Below, piece after piece: positions 44,516 through 53,588 of a DNA stretch of 64,000 bases. Under the pieces are notes generated by a model. That model had not been told where the DNA came from. It did no database searches and was given only the letters and a program-made list of their open reading frames with translations. The position numbers and the translations under genes are program-made. Position 1 is the first letter of the stretch, and each line of letters starts with the position of its first letter. This DNA is from Synergistetes bacterium ADurb.Bin155 (GTDB lineage: Bacteria; Synergistota; Synergistia; Synergistales; Thermovirgaceae): NCBI GenBank assembly GCA_002070395.1, contig MWDE01000001.1:84986-148985 (forward strand), in the 5' to 3' direction.

Positions 44516-45331
44516 TTGAAAGAACTCACCGTCCATATTATCCAGTCTGATGTCCTGTGGGGCAACCCTTCTGGCAATATCGCCAGGATGGAGAAGCGCC
44601 TTGAAGAGATTCCCGGGGGACCCTCGCTGGTAGTGCTGCCCGAACTGTGGACCTGCTCCTACGATAACACCGGGTTAAGGGAGCATGCCCTTTCCAGTCC
44701 CTCGGCCCTTGAAATGATGTCCAGGGTATGCGCCGACAAGGGGTTCTTTCTCGTCGGCGGAAGCCTGCCCTGGGTGGAGTCCTCCGGCGAATTGTACAAC
44801 CGGGCCTTCTTCATAGGAGATTCGGGAGAGATCATGGGATCCTATGACAAGGCCCACTTATTCCCACTGCTGGATGAACCCCTGTTTTTCGAGGCCGGGA
44901 AGAGCCCCTTTCTTTTCGACCTCATGGGCATCCCGTCGGCGATCGCCATTTGTTATGACATAAGGTATCCTGAATTCATGCGGTCCTTGGCTCTGACGGG
45001 GGCCGAACTGATCGTGGTCCCGGCCGAATGGCCCACGGCGAGGATCGACCACTGGGAAACCCTCCTCCGGGCGAGGGCCATCGAAAACCAGGTCTTCGTG
45101 GTCGGCTGCAACCGGAGTGGGGAAGGGGGAGGCCAGGTCTTCGGCGGGAGGTCCCTCGTCTTCGGGCCCGATGGCTCCACGGTCACCCGCTGTCCCGACG
45201 AAGGGGAGATGATCGCCAGCGTATCCATCGAGCCAACCTTGGTTGGCAAGATCAGGAAAAAGCTTCCTTTCACGGGAGGTAGGAATCCCCTTCTTTATTC
45301 CCCTGTCACCGCCCTGGATGAAAAGCCCTGA
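44516..45331 (+). CDS. Carbon-nitrogen hydrolase (nitrilase superfamily)
   Basis: 271 residues with the Glu-Lys-Cys triad: VVLPELWTCSY (Glu), GSYDKAHLF (Lys) and AIAICYDIRYPE (Cys). The text resembles the omega-amidase/NIT2 branch, which hydrolyses alpha-ketoglutaramate and similar amides, rather than N-carbamoylputrescine amidases. TTG 44516 is preceded by GGGGGGAAGG. The gene is divergent from nikR and followed by nadE. Substrate is uncertain. Confidence 0.85.
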   Translation: MKELTVHIIQSDVLWGNPSGNIARMEKRLEEIPGGPSLVVLPELWTCSYDNTGLREHALSSPSALEMMSRVCADKGFFLVGGSLPWVESSGELYNRAFFIGDSGEIMGSYDKAHLFPLLDEPLFFEAGKSPFLFDLMGIPSAIAICYDIRYPEFMRSLALTGAELIVVPAEWPTARIDHWETLLRARAIENQVFVVGCNRSGEGGGQVFGGRSLVFGPDGSTVTRCPDEGEMIASVSIEPTLVGKIRKKLPFTGGRNPLLYSPVTALDEKP

Positions 45332-45341
45332 GGAAAGCCTG

Positions 45342-45350
45342 TGCTAGAAT
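45342..45350 (+). promoter_or_regulatory. Possible extended -10 promoter before nadE
   Basis: TGC followed by TAGAAT (45345-45350) in the gap after the nitrilase gene, 47 bases before the chosen nadE start. No matching -35 box is seen. Confidence 0.4.
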
Positions 45351-45397
45351 TATTCTTGGGATGACCCTTCAAAATAGATCTTATGGAGCGTGGCCTC

Positions 45398-46159
45398 ATG
45401 GATTTTTACCGTGATCCTGCTTTCCTCGTGAATACCATCTCTTCCTGGCTGAAGGAAAAAATCCTCGACTCCGGCAGATCCGGAGGGATAGTCGGGCTGA
45501 GCGGCGGTGTTGATTCGGCCGTGGTCGCTGCCCTCCTCAAGAGGGTCTGCGGCGAAAGGATGCTCGCGGTCATGATGCCTTGTCACAGCGCGGAGGAAGA
45601 CCACCTGGATGCCCTGAAGGTGGTGCAAGCCTTCGATCTTCCCTGGATCAGGGTTGATCTTGGCAGGGTCTACGACGACCTCCTGGATTCGCTCCCCGAT
45701 GAAATAGCCGATGATAACGGGATCCACCTCTCCAACATCAAACCCAGGCTCAGGATGACCACCCTTTATTGTTTGGGCCAGAAAAAGAACCTTCTGGTCT
45801 GCGGAACGACCAACAGGGCGGAAATGGCCATGGGTTATTTTACAAAACACGCCGATTCGGGGGTGGACGTGCTCCCCCTGGGTGATCTTCTCAAGGGTGA
45901 GGTCAACCAGGTAGCAAAAGAACTCGGGGTGCCTCCAGATATCATAAAAAAACCTCCCTCAGCCGGACTCTGGCCGGGCCAGACCGACGAGGGCGAGATG
46001 GGGGTCAGTTATTCCGAGATCGACAGGTATTTGGCTACCGGCATGGCATCGCCCGGAAACCTTGAAGTGATCGAAGGGGCTATCGAGCGAACCTCACACA
46101 AGAGGGTTTTCCCGCCGGCCTGCCTGATCGAGAAGGGTAGTCGGGTTGGACAGGGGTGA
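45398..46159 (+). CDS. nadE: NH3-dependent NAD(+) synthetase
   Basis: Last step of NAD synthesis: amidates deamido-NAD with ammonia and ATP. GLSGGVDSAVVAALL is the PP-loop ATP site; CGTTNRAEMAMGYFTKHAD and KKPPSAGLWPGQTDE are NadE blocks. There is no glutaminase domain, and 253 residues is the short form. ATG 45398 has GGAG nine bases upstream; ATG 45383 is the alternative. Confidence 0.94.
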   Translation: MDFYRDPAFLVNTISSWLKEKILDSGRSGGIVGLSGGVDSAVVAALLKRVCGERMLAVMMPCHSAEEDHLDALKVVQAFDLPWIRVDLGRVYDDLLDSLPDEIADDNGIHLSNIKPRLRMTTLYCLGQKKNLLVCGTTNRAEMAMGYFTKHADSGVDVLPLGDLLKGEVNQVAKELGVPPDIIKKPPSAGLWPGQTDEGEMGVSYSEIDRYLATGMASPGNLEVIEGAIERTSHKRVFPPACLIEKGSRVGQG

Positions 46160-46165
46160 AAAACA

Positions 46166-46918
46166 ATGTCAGGTCATTCGAAATGGGCGAATATCAAGCA
46201 TAGGAAATCTGCCCAGGACGCAAAGAGGGGAAAGGAGTTCCAGAAGTACATAAAGGCCGTGATGGTCGCATCCAAAGAGGGCGGCCCCGATCCGGCCATG
46301 AACATCCGCCTTAAATCCGCCATCGAGCGCGCCAGGGCGGCCAACGTACCGGTGGATACCATTGACAAGGCGATAAAAAAAGGCTCCGGTGACATGGAGG
46401 GCGTCAACTATGACGAGATCACCTACGAAGGGTACGGGGCCGGTGGGGTCGCTGTCCTTGTGGAAGTGCTGACGGACAACAAGAACAGGACCGCCTCGGA
46501 GATGCGCTTCCTTTTCAGCCGGTCCGGCGGCTCCCTGGGGGAAGCGGGGTGCGTCTCCTGGATCTTCCAACGCACCGGTGTGATCAGGGTATCGGGGAAG
46601 GAGCTGGATGAGGAGCAACTCCTGGCGGCGTGCCTGGAAGCCGGGGCGGACGACCTCGAGGACAACGGAGAGGGTTACTCCGTTTACTGCGAGCCCGCCG
46701 CCATGTCCGCGGTCAGGGGATCCCTCGAGGAGGCCGGATACGTGGTCGAAGGTTTCGAGATCGACAACCTTCCGAAGAACACGGTGCCGGTGACGGGGAG
46801 ACAGGAGGCGGAAAAACTGCTCCGCTTCCTGGAAGCCCTGGAGGAACATGACGACGTGCAGAACGTCTACGCTAATTTCGATATACCCGATGAGATCATG
46901 GAAGAGATAGCCGGCTGA
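46166..46918 (+). CDS. yebC: YebC/PmpR family protein
   Basis: MSGHSKWANIKHRKSAQDAK is the family opening; 250 residues, three-domain YebC fold. Members act as DNA-binding regulators and, as more recently reported, help ribosomes through polyproline stretches. It precedes ruvC, as in many bacteria. ATG 46166 lies six bases after nadE. No unusual features. Confidence 0.95.
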   Translation: MSGHSKWANIKHRKSAQDAKRGKEFQKYIKAVMVASKEGGPDPAMNIRLKSAIERARAANVPVDTIDKAIKKGSGDMEGVNYDEITYEGYGAGGVAVLVEVLTDNKNRTASEMRFLFSRSGGSLGEAGCVSWIFQRTGVIRVSGKELDEEQLLAACLEAGADDLEDNGEGYSVYCEPAAMSAVRGSLEEAGYVVEGFEIDNLPKNTVPVTGRQEAEKLLRFLEALEEHDDVQNVYANFDIPDEIMEEIAG

Positions 46919-46923
46919 TCGGG

Positions 46924-47427
46924 ATGCGACGTATCTGTCTCGGGATAGATCCCGGCCTAGGAAGGCTCGGTTACGGGGTTGCCATAGAGGAAAGGAGCAT
47001 CATTAGGGCCGGCGAGTTCGGGTGCATCACTACGGAACCCGGAACCCCGGTCGAGGCGCGGATCCTCCAGATCCATGAAGGGCTGTGCCCCTTGATCGAG
47101 CGGACCAACCCCGAGTTGCTCTCGGTGGAACGCCTTTTTTTCGGAAAAAATTCCACGACGGCGGAGAACGTCTTCCAGGTCAGGGGCGTGGTGCTATTCC
47201 TCGCCGCGAGGCACGGGATCCCTGTGGTCCAGCCGAAGCCATCGGAGGTAAAACTGGCCGTCTGCGGGAATGGCAGGGCTGAAAAGGCACAGGTCCAGAA
47301 AATGGTCTTCCGGATCCTGCGGCTTGAGAGCGTCCCCCGCCAGGACGACGCGGCCGACGCCCTGGCCATCGCGGTCACCGGACTGGCGATGTCGAGTTTC
47401 CGGATGAAGACGAAGAGTGGTGATTGA
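46924..47427 (+). CDS. ruvC: Holliday junction resolvase RuvC
   Basis: Cuts Holliday junctions in homologous recombination. GIDPGLGRLGYGV holds the first catalytic Asp, LSVERLFFGKN the Glu, and DDAADALAIAV the C-terminal Asp residues. 167 residues fits. Its stop overlaps the ruvA TTG, giving ruvC-ruvA-ruvB in one transcript. Confidence 0.95.
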   Translation: MRRICLGIDPGLGRLGYGVAIEERSIIRAGEFGCITTEPGTPVEARILQIHEGLCPLIERTNPELLSVERLFFGKNSTTAENVFQVRGVVLFLAARHGIPVVQPKPSEVKLAVCGNGRAEKAQVQKMVFRILRLESVPRQDDAADALAIAVTGLAMSSFRMKTKSGD

Positions 47428-48026
47428 TCTTGCTCCACAGCCTTGAAGGCGTTATCTCCGGCATATCGCCCGATGGTATTGACCTGGAAGTGGGCGGCCT
47501 GGGCTTTTTCCTCCTCTGCTCCAAGAGCGTGTTGCGGGATGCCGTCTCGGGTCAAAGGATGAAAGTCCTCACATCCCTCCAGGTCAGCGAGTCGGGTCCC
47601 CTGCTGTTCGGTTTCAGCGACGAAGAAGAGAGGGTACTCTTCCAGCTTCTCCTCAAGGTCAGGGGCATCGGTCCCCGACTGGCTACGACGATCTTGAGGA
47701 CCCTCGACCTCAGCGACATAATAAACGCCATAGCCACCGGAAACAGCCACCTCCTTTGCCAGGTGCCCGGCGTGGGCAAGAAGACGTCAGAGAGGCTCTG
47801 TTTTGAACTCCGCCAACAGATCGAACACTCCGGTTTCAAGAGCCTCGTTTCAACGGTCTCCCCCGAGTCGGCCGATACGGTCCAGTTCGTTTACGAGGCC
47901 CTCGACTCCCTGGGCTTCACTCGAAGCGAGGTCAGGCCCGCCTTGGCGAAGGTATTGGCGCACAAAGATCCGGAGAGCCCCGAGCAACTGCTGCGCGACG
48001 CCCTGGGCGAATTGAGAAAAAGTTGA
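47424..48026 (+). CDS. ruvA: Holliday junction DNA helicase subunit RuvA
   Basis: Binds the four-way junction and targets RuvB to it. The helix-hairpin-helix blocks LLKVRGIGPRLATTIL and LCQVPGVGKKTSERLCFEL are visible in the middle, and a small C-terminal domain that contacts RuvB ends the 200-residue chain. The start is TTG in the overlap with ruvC (TTGA). Confidence 0.94.
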   Translation: MILLHSLEGVISGISPDGIDLEVGGLGFFLLCSKSVLRDAVSGQRMKVLTSLQVSESGPLLFGFSDEEERVLFQLLLKVRGIGPRLATTILRTLDLSDIINAIATGNSHLLCQVPGVGKKTSERLCFELRQQIEHSGFKSLVSTVSPESADTVQFVYEALDSLGFTRSEVRPALAKVLAHKDPESPEQLLRDALGELRKS

Positions 48027-48035
48027 GGTGTTCCT

Positions 48036-49103
48036 TTGAGGGATCCCGTCGATAATATCTACCCCGTTATTGAAAGCGAGGGGCCGGAAGAAGAGCTTTC
48101 AGGTTTCCGCCCGGCGAGGCTCGACGAGTTCATTGGGCAGAACGAACTCAAAAGCAAACTGGAGATCTACATCCAGGCCGCCCGGAAAAGAGGCGAGCCG
48201 CTGGACCATTGCCTGTTCTACGGACCCCCCGGGCTTGGCAAGACAACCCTTGCCGGCATCATCGCCAACGAGATGCAGGGGCAGCTCCGCGTCACGTCAG
48301 GGCCCGCCCTTGAAAGGACCGGTGACCTGGCTGCCATCCTTTCAAACCTTCAACCAGGGGATGTCCTTTTTGTCGACGAGATCCACCGCCTCTCGCCGGC
48401 TATTGAAGAAGTCCTCTACCCGGGGATGGAGGACTTTTCCCTCGACATCATCGTTGGGAAGGGGCCCCTCGCCAGGAACATCAGGCTCCAGATACCACCC
48501 TTTACGCTCATTGGGGCCACGACCCGCCTGGGCCTGCTCACTTCTCCCCTTCGGGCAAGGTTCGGCATTGTCGAACAATTGGAACTCTACACCGCGGAGG
48601 ATATTTCCCAGATCGTCACCAGGGGATCCAGGCTCCTGTCGGTGGCGATAAAGCCTGACGCCGCCATGGCGATCGCTAGAAGCGCCAGGGGCACCCCCCG
48701 GGTGGCGCTCCGGCTTTTGCGGAGAGTTAGGGATGTGGCCGAAGTCAGGTGCGCCCCGGGGATAGACCTGGCGCTCGCCGAAACCGCCCTGGAGATGCTG
48801 GGCGTCGACTCTGAAGGCATGGATGAGCGCGACCGGAGGTACCTTCGGGCCCTGATAGACCTGTTCGGGGGAGGCCCGGTCGGGCTTTCCACCCTTTCGG
48901 CGGCCCTTAACGAGGAAAGTCAGACCATAGAAGATATCTATGAACCCTTTCTTATCCAGAAGGGGTTTATTGAAAGGACCCCAAGGGGCAGGAGGGCCAC
49001 GGTCAATGGTTTTTCCTGCCTTGGGAGGAGACCTCCCAGAGAGATCCTGAACGACCAGGGCTTCCTTGCGCTGATCGAGGAAGAGAAGGGTGAACCAAAC
49101 TGA
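48036..49103 (+). CDS. ruvB: Holliday junction DNA helicase motor RuvB
   Basis: AAA+ motor that drives branch migration. [16 protein letters not shown] is Walker [15 protein letters not shown]alker B, and [19 protein letters not shown] the sensor 1 block; a winged helix follows at the C terminus. 355 residues fits. TTG 48036 follows GAGGTG, ten bases after ruvA. Confidence 0.96.
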   Translation: MRDPVDNIYPVIESEGPEEELSGFRPARLDEFIGQNELKSKLEIYIQAARKRGEPLDHCLFYGPPGLGKTTLAGIIANEMQGQLRVTSGPALERTGDLAAILSNLQPGDVLFVDEIHRLSPAIEEVLYPGMEDFSLDIIVGKGPLARNIRLQIPPFTLIGATTRLGLLTSPLRARFGIVEQLELYTAEDISQIVTRGSRLLSVAIKPDAAMAIARSARGTPRVALRLLRRVRDVAEVRCAPGIDLALAETALEMLGVDSEGMDERDRRYLRALIDLFGGGPVGLSTLSAALNEESQTIEDIYEPFLIQKGFIERTPRGRRATVNGFSCLGRRPPREILNDQGFLALIEEEKGEPN

Positions 49104-49135
49104 CAGAGAGATCCAGGGGAAAGGAGAAAGCCCTC

Positions 49136-50518
49136 ATGACATGCCCCGGTTCAAGGATGTTCATCGCGCCCTTTTTAGTCACCGTACTTCTCCTACTAAT
49201 GCCTCTTTCCGCTATGGCTTCACCGGCGGCCGTTTCGGTGGGGCTGTCTGTAGGTGCCTGTAAAGCCGTTTTTTCAGCCCCCGGTGGCCAAATCTCCCTC
49301 AAGAGCGCCTCGGGGGGCAAGGCTTCCTTCCGGTCGGGCGTCTCGATAGAAGCCGTTTCCCCGGGCGTTATTCGTGCCGGTTCCGTGAAGCTGAAGCTTC
49401 CCGTGAGCATCAGCGGCAACGCCCTGATGAAATGGAATGACAGGCCCTACCGTGGCCACTTCAAGCTGACCCAACAAGGTGGGGCCTTCAACGTGATCAA
49501 CGTTCTCGGCATCGAGGATTACCTGAAGGGCGTCTTGAAGATGGAGGTGAACCCCGCCTGGCCCCTGGAATCCTTGAAAGCGCAGGCCATAATCGCAAGG
49601 ACCTACGCATTGCGGAACAAAAACCGGCACGGAAGCAGCGGTTTTGACCTCTGCGCCTTGAACCATTGCCAGGTTTACAGGGGGGTCAATGCCGAGGATC
49701 CGGTCCTTTCAAAAGCCGTGGACCTGACCAGGGGCATTGTCCTGAGGTACCAGGGGGCTTACGCCGCCACCTTTTACCATGCTGACAGCGGCGGCCACAC
49801 CGCCGATGTCTCCTCCGTGTGGGGCTCGAGCATTCCCTACCTGATAGGGAAGCCGGAACCTCAGAAGTACCAGTCCCCTTACTCGAATTGGCAAGTTTCC
49901 ATGGGACTATCCGAAATACAAAATATCCTGGCCTCGAAGGGAGTCAGGGTGGGGAACCTTACAGGCATCGCCGTTTCCTCCAGGGACAGCGCTGGCCGCG
50001 CAGTGAACCTGACCTTGACCGGGACGGGGGGACAGACCACCATAAAGGCAAGCCAGTTTCGAACAATGATCGGCCCCGACAGGGTAAGGAGCACCTTCTT
50101 CACCATTGGGGGGAACTCCCCCGGAGATCCGCTCCCCATGCCAACTTGCGCTCCTGGGCCGGCGAATGAAGAAAGCCCCCCTCTAAGTGCTAAGGACGAA
50201 CAGATGCTCATCGCTTTCACCCAACAGGGTGTATTCAACACTGAGGAGTTAATGGATATGCTCATCAAACCCCAGAGAAGGGGTTTTTACCTGAGAAAAG
50301 CCCTTGAAAAACAGAGTGGGGTAGGCGTGCCCGTGAAGGCTACCTCATCCGCGCCATCTTTTGCCGGAGGCAGGGTCACCTTCACCGGCCGGGGGTGGGG
50401 TCATGGCGTGGGCCTGTCCCAATGGGGCGCAAAAAGCCTGGCGGAGGCCGGCTGGGATTGCAAAAGGATCCTTAAGCATTACTTCCCCGGCACGGTACTT
50501 TCCAGATTGTCCAATTGA
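49136..50518 (+). CDS. SpoIID/LytB domain protein, exported
   Basis: An N-terminal signal peptide (MFIAPFLVTVLLLLMPLSAM, cleaved near ASP) shows export. The SpoIID domain follows, with IEDYLKGVLKMEVNPAWP, AQAIIARTYAL and, near the end, GRGWGHGVGLSQWGA, the family hallmark. SpoIID enzymes are lytic transglycosylases acting on denuded glycan strands. In this non-sporulating setting (no other spo genes seen) it probably works in wall turnover or division. 460 residues, larger than the minimal domain by a central insertion with a TFFTIGGNSPGD linker. Confidence 0.88.
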   Translation: MTCPGSRMFIAPFLVTVLLLLMPLSAMASPAAVSVGLSVGACKAVFSAPGGQISLKSASGGKASFRSGVSIEAVSPGVIRAGSVKLKLPVSISGNALMKWNDRPYRGHFKLTQQGGAFNVINVLGIEDYLKGVLKMEVNPAWPLESLKAQAIIARTYALRNKNRHGSSGFDLCALNHCQVYRGVNAEDPVLSKAVDLTRGIVLRYQGAYAATFYHADSGGHTADVSSVWGSSIPYLIGKPEPQKYQSPYSNWQVSMGLSEIQNILASKGVRVGNLTGIAVSSRDSAGRAVNLTLTGTGGQTTIKASQFRTMIGPDRVRSTFFTIGGNSPGDPLPMPTCAPGPANEESPPLSAKDEQMLIAFTQQGVFNTEELMDMLIKPQRRGFYLRKALEKQSGVGVPVKATSSAPSFAGGRVTFTGRGWGHGVGLSQWGAKSLAEAGWDCKRILKHYFPGTVLSRLSN

Positions 50519-50519
50519 C

Positions 50520-51617
50520 ATGGATAAGCGGCACCGAAAGTGTTTGACTCCGCCCGAAGGGTCTCCCGTCGGGATCGATAACCCCTTTGATACCAATATT
50601 TATAATTATGACCTCCCCAAATCCATGATTGCCCAGACCCCTGCCGAACCCAGGGATTCATCGAGGCTCATGGTGGTGAACCGGAACTCGGGCACGATCC
50701 GGCACCAGACCTTCCGGGAGATCGCTTGTTTCCTCCGGGGAACGGATCTTTTGGTACTCAACGACACTAGGGTTGTCAAAGCCCGCTTGCATGCAGTAAA
50801 GCCAGGCGGAGGTGCCCGGGTAGAAGTTTTCCTTCTTAGGCCCTTGGAGGGGGAGGGGCCCGTTCTTTGGGAAACCCTCATCAGGCCCGGTAGACGGGTC
50901 AAACCAGGACAGCGCCTGATCCTCGATGGCGGGATCGAGGTCGTCATCGGGGAGGGGAGCGGTCAGGGCGCCAGGGTCTGTCGCTTTCCTCCGGGCATCG
51001 ACGTCTGGAGCCTCATGGAAGAGATCGGCGAGATGCCCTTTCCTCCCTACGTTCACAACCCTTTCATAGATCCCGAGAGGTACCAGACGGTCTACGGAAC
51101 GCGGCAGGGTTCGGTGGCCGCCCCGACGGCAGGCTTGCACTTCACACCGGACCTGATCGAAGGGATAACGTCCAGAGGGGTCAAGTTGGCCAGTATAACC
51201 TTGAATGTGGGGTTGGGAACCTTCAGGCCGGTAGAAGAAGAGGACATCAGGATGCACCGGATGCACATCGAGGAATGTTCTATCCCTGATGATACGGCTT
51301 TGTCCGTCAAAGAGACGAGAGAGGCAGGAGGAAGGGTCATAGCCGTGGGGACGACAGTGGTAAGGGCCCTTGAGAGCAGGGCAACGAGAGAGGGCCTGGT
51401 GGTGCCTGGTTCATTCAGCACCGATGCTTTTTATTACCCCGGCTACCGGTTCCAGGCCACCGACGCCATGATCACGAACTTCCACCTTCCCCGGAGCACC
51501 CTGCTCATGCTGGTCTGCGCTTTCGCCGGGAAGGAACTCGTCATGAGGGCTTACAATGAAGCCATAGAAAGGCGGTACCGCTTCTTTTCCTTCGGGGACG
51601 CCATGATGATCCTATGA
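50520..51617 (+). CDS. queA: S-adenosylmethionine:tRNA ribosyltransferase-isomerase
   Basis: Makes epoxyqueuosine in tRNA wobble position 34. YNYDLPKSMIAQTPAEPRD opens the family domain; LLVLNDTRVVKARL, GSVAAPTAGLHFTP and TNFHLPRSTLLMLV are QueA signatures. ATG 50520, one base after the spoIID stop, gives 365 residues with about 25 extra at the N terminus; no clear ribosome-binding site is seen, so a later start is possible. The frame extending to 50361 lies inside spoIID. Confidence 0.92.
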   Translation: MDKRHRKCLTPPEGSPVGIDNPFDTNIYNYDLPKSMIAQTPAEPRDSSRLMVVNRNSGTIRHQTFREIACFLRGTDLLVLNDTRVVKARLHAVKPGGGARVEVFLLRPLEGEGPVLWETLIRPGRRVKPGQRLILDGGIEVVIGEGSGQGARVCRFPPGIDVWSLMEEIGEMPFPPYVHNPFIDPERYQTVYGTRQGSVAAPTAGLHFTPDLIEGITSRGVKLASITLNVGLGTFRPVEEEDIRMHRMHIEECSIPDDTALSVKETREAGGRVIAVGTTVVRALESRATREGLVVPGSFSTDAFYYPGYRFQATDAMITNFHLPRSTLLMLVCAFAGKELVMRAYNEAIERRYRFFSFGDAMMIL

Positions 51618-51634
51618 AGGGCCTATCTTAGGAT

Positions 51635-52063
51635 CTATCTTAACGCAGCCTTCTGGAAAAAATCCCTCGCCCTTTCCCTGGGCTCGTCCCATAACCACCC
51701 TGCCGATATCCTGACGCCGCTGCCCGGGGTAACCTGGATCTCAAAGAAGCCCGATCCCTTTATCTCCTTGAGAGCCCTGTAAGCCGTCCTCTCCGAAAGT
51801 CCGGATAAAGAAGCGAGTTCGTTGAAGCGGCAATCAACGTCACGTCCGTCGCTTCCCAGGAGGGATGATATCAGAAGGATCCGGGCGGCTTGGGATAGGG
51901 GAAGCGATAGGACATTAGCCACTGCCCAGGATACCGGTCTTTTCGGGATCCCTTCCCCCCCGGGTGCCCGTGGCGGGTAACCTAAACTATCGACCATTTC
52001 CTCGATCTCGGAGATCATTTCCATTATGGAGGAAGTTCCCTCCTGTTGACCGACCCTTCTCAC
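51635..52063 (-). CDS. Winged-helix transcriptional regulator
   Basis: 142 residues from GTG 52063, chosen because AGGAGGG (52074-52068 on this strand) lies four bases upstream; the frame is open to 52168. The C-terminal half is a winged helix: CRFNELASLSGLSERTAYRA is the helix-turn-helix and the following text the wing. The N-terminal part has no recognised sensor domain. It is divergent from the LigB-like/AMMECR1/radical-SAM genes and converges on queA, so it may control that trio. Confidence 0.72.
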   Translation of the reverse strand: MRRVGQQEGTSSIMEMISEIEEMVDSLGYPPRAPGGEGIPKRPVSWAVANVLSLPLSQAARILLISSLLGSDGRDVDCRFNELASLSGLSERTAYRALKEIKGSGFFEIQVTPGSGVRISAGWLWDEPRERARDFFQKAALR

Positions 52064-52207
52064 CAGACCCTCCTGTCTCCCCCGGGACAGCCCCGATATT
52101 TCTCTTCGACGGGGGGTACTCCCTGAAAGTGCGGTGCCATGATGGAAAAAACCGGCTCCTGCTGTCATAATACATGAAAAGAGCCTTTTGCAAAACTTTT
52201 AGGAGGG

Positions 52208-53008
52208 ATGGCCTTGTGGACGATGGGCTTCCTTCTGCCCCATGCACCGATCCTCATTCCGGAAGTGGCGGCAAGGTCCGGAGCCCAGACCGGAAAAACT
52301 CTTGAGGCTTTGATTTCCCTGGGTGAAAGCCTGAAAAGATTCGCACCCGATCTCCTGCTGGTCCTCGACCCTCATGCCGCTTCTGAAAGAATACTTACCT
52401 TTGTGAACGCCGACAGGTTCATTGGAGACCTGGGCGAATTCGGCGCCCGGTCGGTATCCCTATCCTTCCGGGGGGCGGGGGAGGAGGGCGACAGGCTTTT
52501 TTCATACCTTCACCCTCACTTCCCCACCAAGTACTACAGGCCCGGTGTGCATGATCTGGATTACGCCGCCGTTGTGTCGCTCCACCTCTTACTCCCGCTC
52601 CTGGGGGTGGTCCCTTCCATGGTCCTTGTCAACCCCGTGACGATAGGCTTCAGGCAGGCCTTCGAACTGGGGAGGCTCCTCAGGGGGTATCCTTCAGAAA
52701 AAAAGTGGGGGCTTCTCGCCAGCGGGGACCTCTCCCACAGGCTGACCAAGAGTGCCCCTTCAGGTTTTCATCCTGATGGACAGGTACTCGACCGGTCGAT
52801 CGTGGAAGCTCTCCGGGCGTCGTCGCCGGACCCTATTTTCAACCTCCCGGGAACGGTCATTCAGAACGCCGGCGAGTGCGGACTGCGGTCGGTGCTTGCG
52901 CTTATCGGGCTTTCCATGGGCGAAAAGATCAGGTTCCTGTCCTACGAGGCACCTTTCGGCGTCGGCTACGCCTCCGCGCTACTGGAGTGTTCGGAGGAGG
53001 TTTCCTGA
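52208..53008 (+). CDS. LigB-like extradiol dioxygenase-family protein of the AmmeMemoRadiSam set
   Basis: 266 residues. MGFLLPHAPILIPEVA and LLVLDPHAA at the start and LLASGDLSHRLT in the middle match the class III extradiol dioxygenase-like domain usually fused to the N terminus of AMMECR1 proteins (AmmeMemoRadiSam system protein A). Here it is a separate gene whose TGA overlaps the AMMECR1 ATG. The conserved His residues could bind a metal. No aromatic pathway genes are near, so real ring cleavage is doubtful. Confidence 0.82.
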   Translation: MALWTMGFLLPHAPILIPEVAARSGAQTGKTLEALISLGESLKRFAPDLLLVLDPHAASERILTFVNADRFIGDLGEFGARSVSLSFRGAGEEGDRLFSYLHPHFPTKYYRPGVHDLDYAAVVSLHLLLPLLGVVPSMVLVNPVTIGFRQAFELGRLLRGYPSEKKWGLLASGDLSHRLTKSAPSGFHPDGQVLDRSIVEALRASSPDPIFNLPGTVIQNAGECGLRSVLALIGLSMGEKIRFLSYEAPFGVGYASALLECSEEVS

Positions 53009-53586
53009 TGGGACACCCAGAAGGTGAAAGGCCTAGCCCTCACCCCTACGTCCTCCTGGCGAGAAGAGCGGTTTGCCTGACGGCCTCCCGGCTGGACCCC
53101 TTTCTTTATATCGAAAGGGGCCAATACTGCGCGATGCCGGAAATGACCGTAAGGCGGGGTTGCTTCGTATCAATAAAAAAGGGTCCCCAGGGAGAGTTGA
53201 GGGGGTGTATTGGGACCATCCGGCCCGTTCGGGAGAACCTTTGGGAAGAGATCGTGGCCAACGCCCGGGCCGCCGCCTCGGAAGACCCAAGATTCCCTCC
53301 CCTTGAGCCCGGCGAGACTGCAGAATGCCTCGTTTCGGTGGATATCCTCGATGAACCTGCCCCGATCGAAGACCTTTCCGAACTTGACCCCTTCCTTTAC
53401 GGGGTGATCGTCGAAAGGGGAGGGAGAAAAGGGGTTCTCCTGCCCGACCTGGAAGGCGTGGATACCGTGGAGCAACAGATCTCCATCGCCATGAGGAAAG
53501 CGGGGATTGGACCGGGGGAGAAGATTGTCATATACCGGTTCAAGGTGAGCCGGTTTTCAGAGGTCGACCTGGAGAGGGACGATTAA
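53008..53586 (+). CDS. AMMECR1 domain protein
   Basis: 192 residues. GCFVSIKKGPQGELRGCIGT holds the LRGCIG motif that defines AMMECR1; ASEDPRFPPLEP and a C-terminal IYRFKVSRF complete the domain. ATG 53008 follows GGAGGAGG and shares bases with the upstream stop. The biochemical role of AMMECR1 is not established. With LigB-like protein before and the radical SAM enzyme after, it forms a tight three-gene unit. Confidence 0.92.
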   Translation: MGHPEGERPSPHPYVLLARRAVCLTASRLDPFLYIERGQYCAMPEMTVRRGCFVSIKKGPQGELRGCIGTIRPVRENLWEEIVANARAAASEDPRFPPLEPGETAECLVSVDILDEPAPIEDLSELDPFLYGVIVERGGRKGVLLPDLEGVDTVEQQISIAMRKAGIGPGEKIVIYRFKVSRFSEVDLERDD

Positions 53587-53588
53587 CC

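Noticed and set aside
44516..45331. N-carbamoylputrescine amidase as part of the polyamine pathway
   Set aside because: The active-site text resembles omega-amidase more, agmatinase already gives a direct route, and no agmatine deiminase is present.
50515..50520. TTGACA at the spoIID/queA junction as a -35 box
   Set aside because: No -10 box at a proper distance; the queA start overlaps it.
52022..52043. ATG 52024 as start of the winged-helix regulator
   Set aside because: The nearest GGAGG is 14 bases away and can pair with CCTCC next to the ATG; GTG 52063 has a much better ribosome-binding site.
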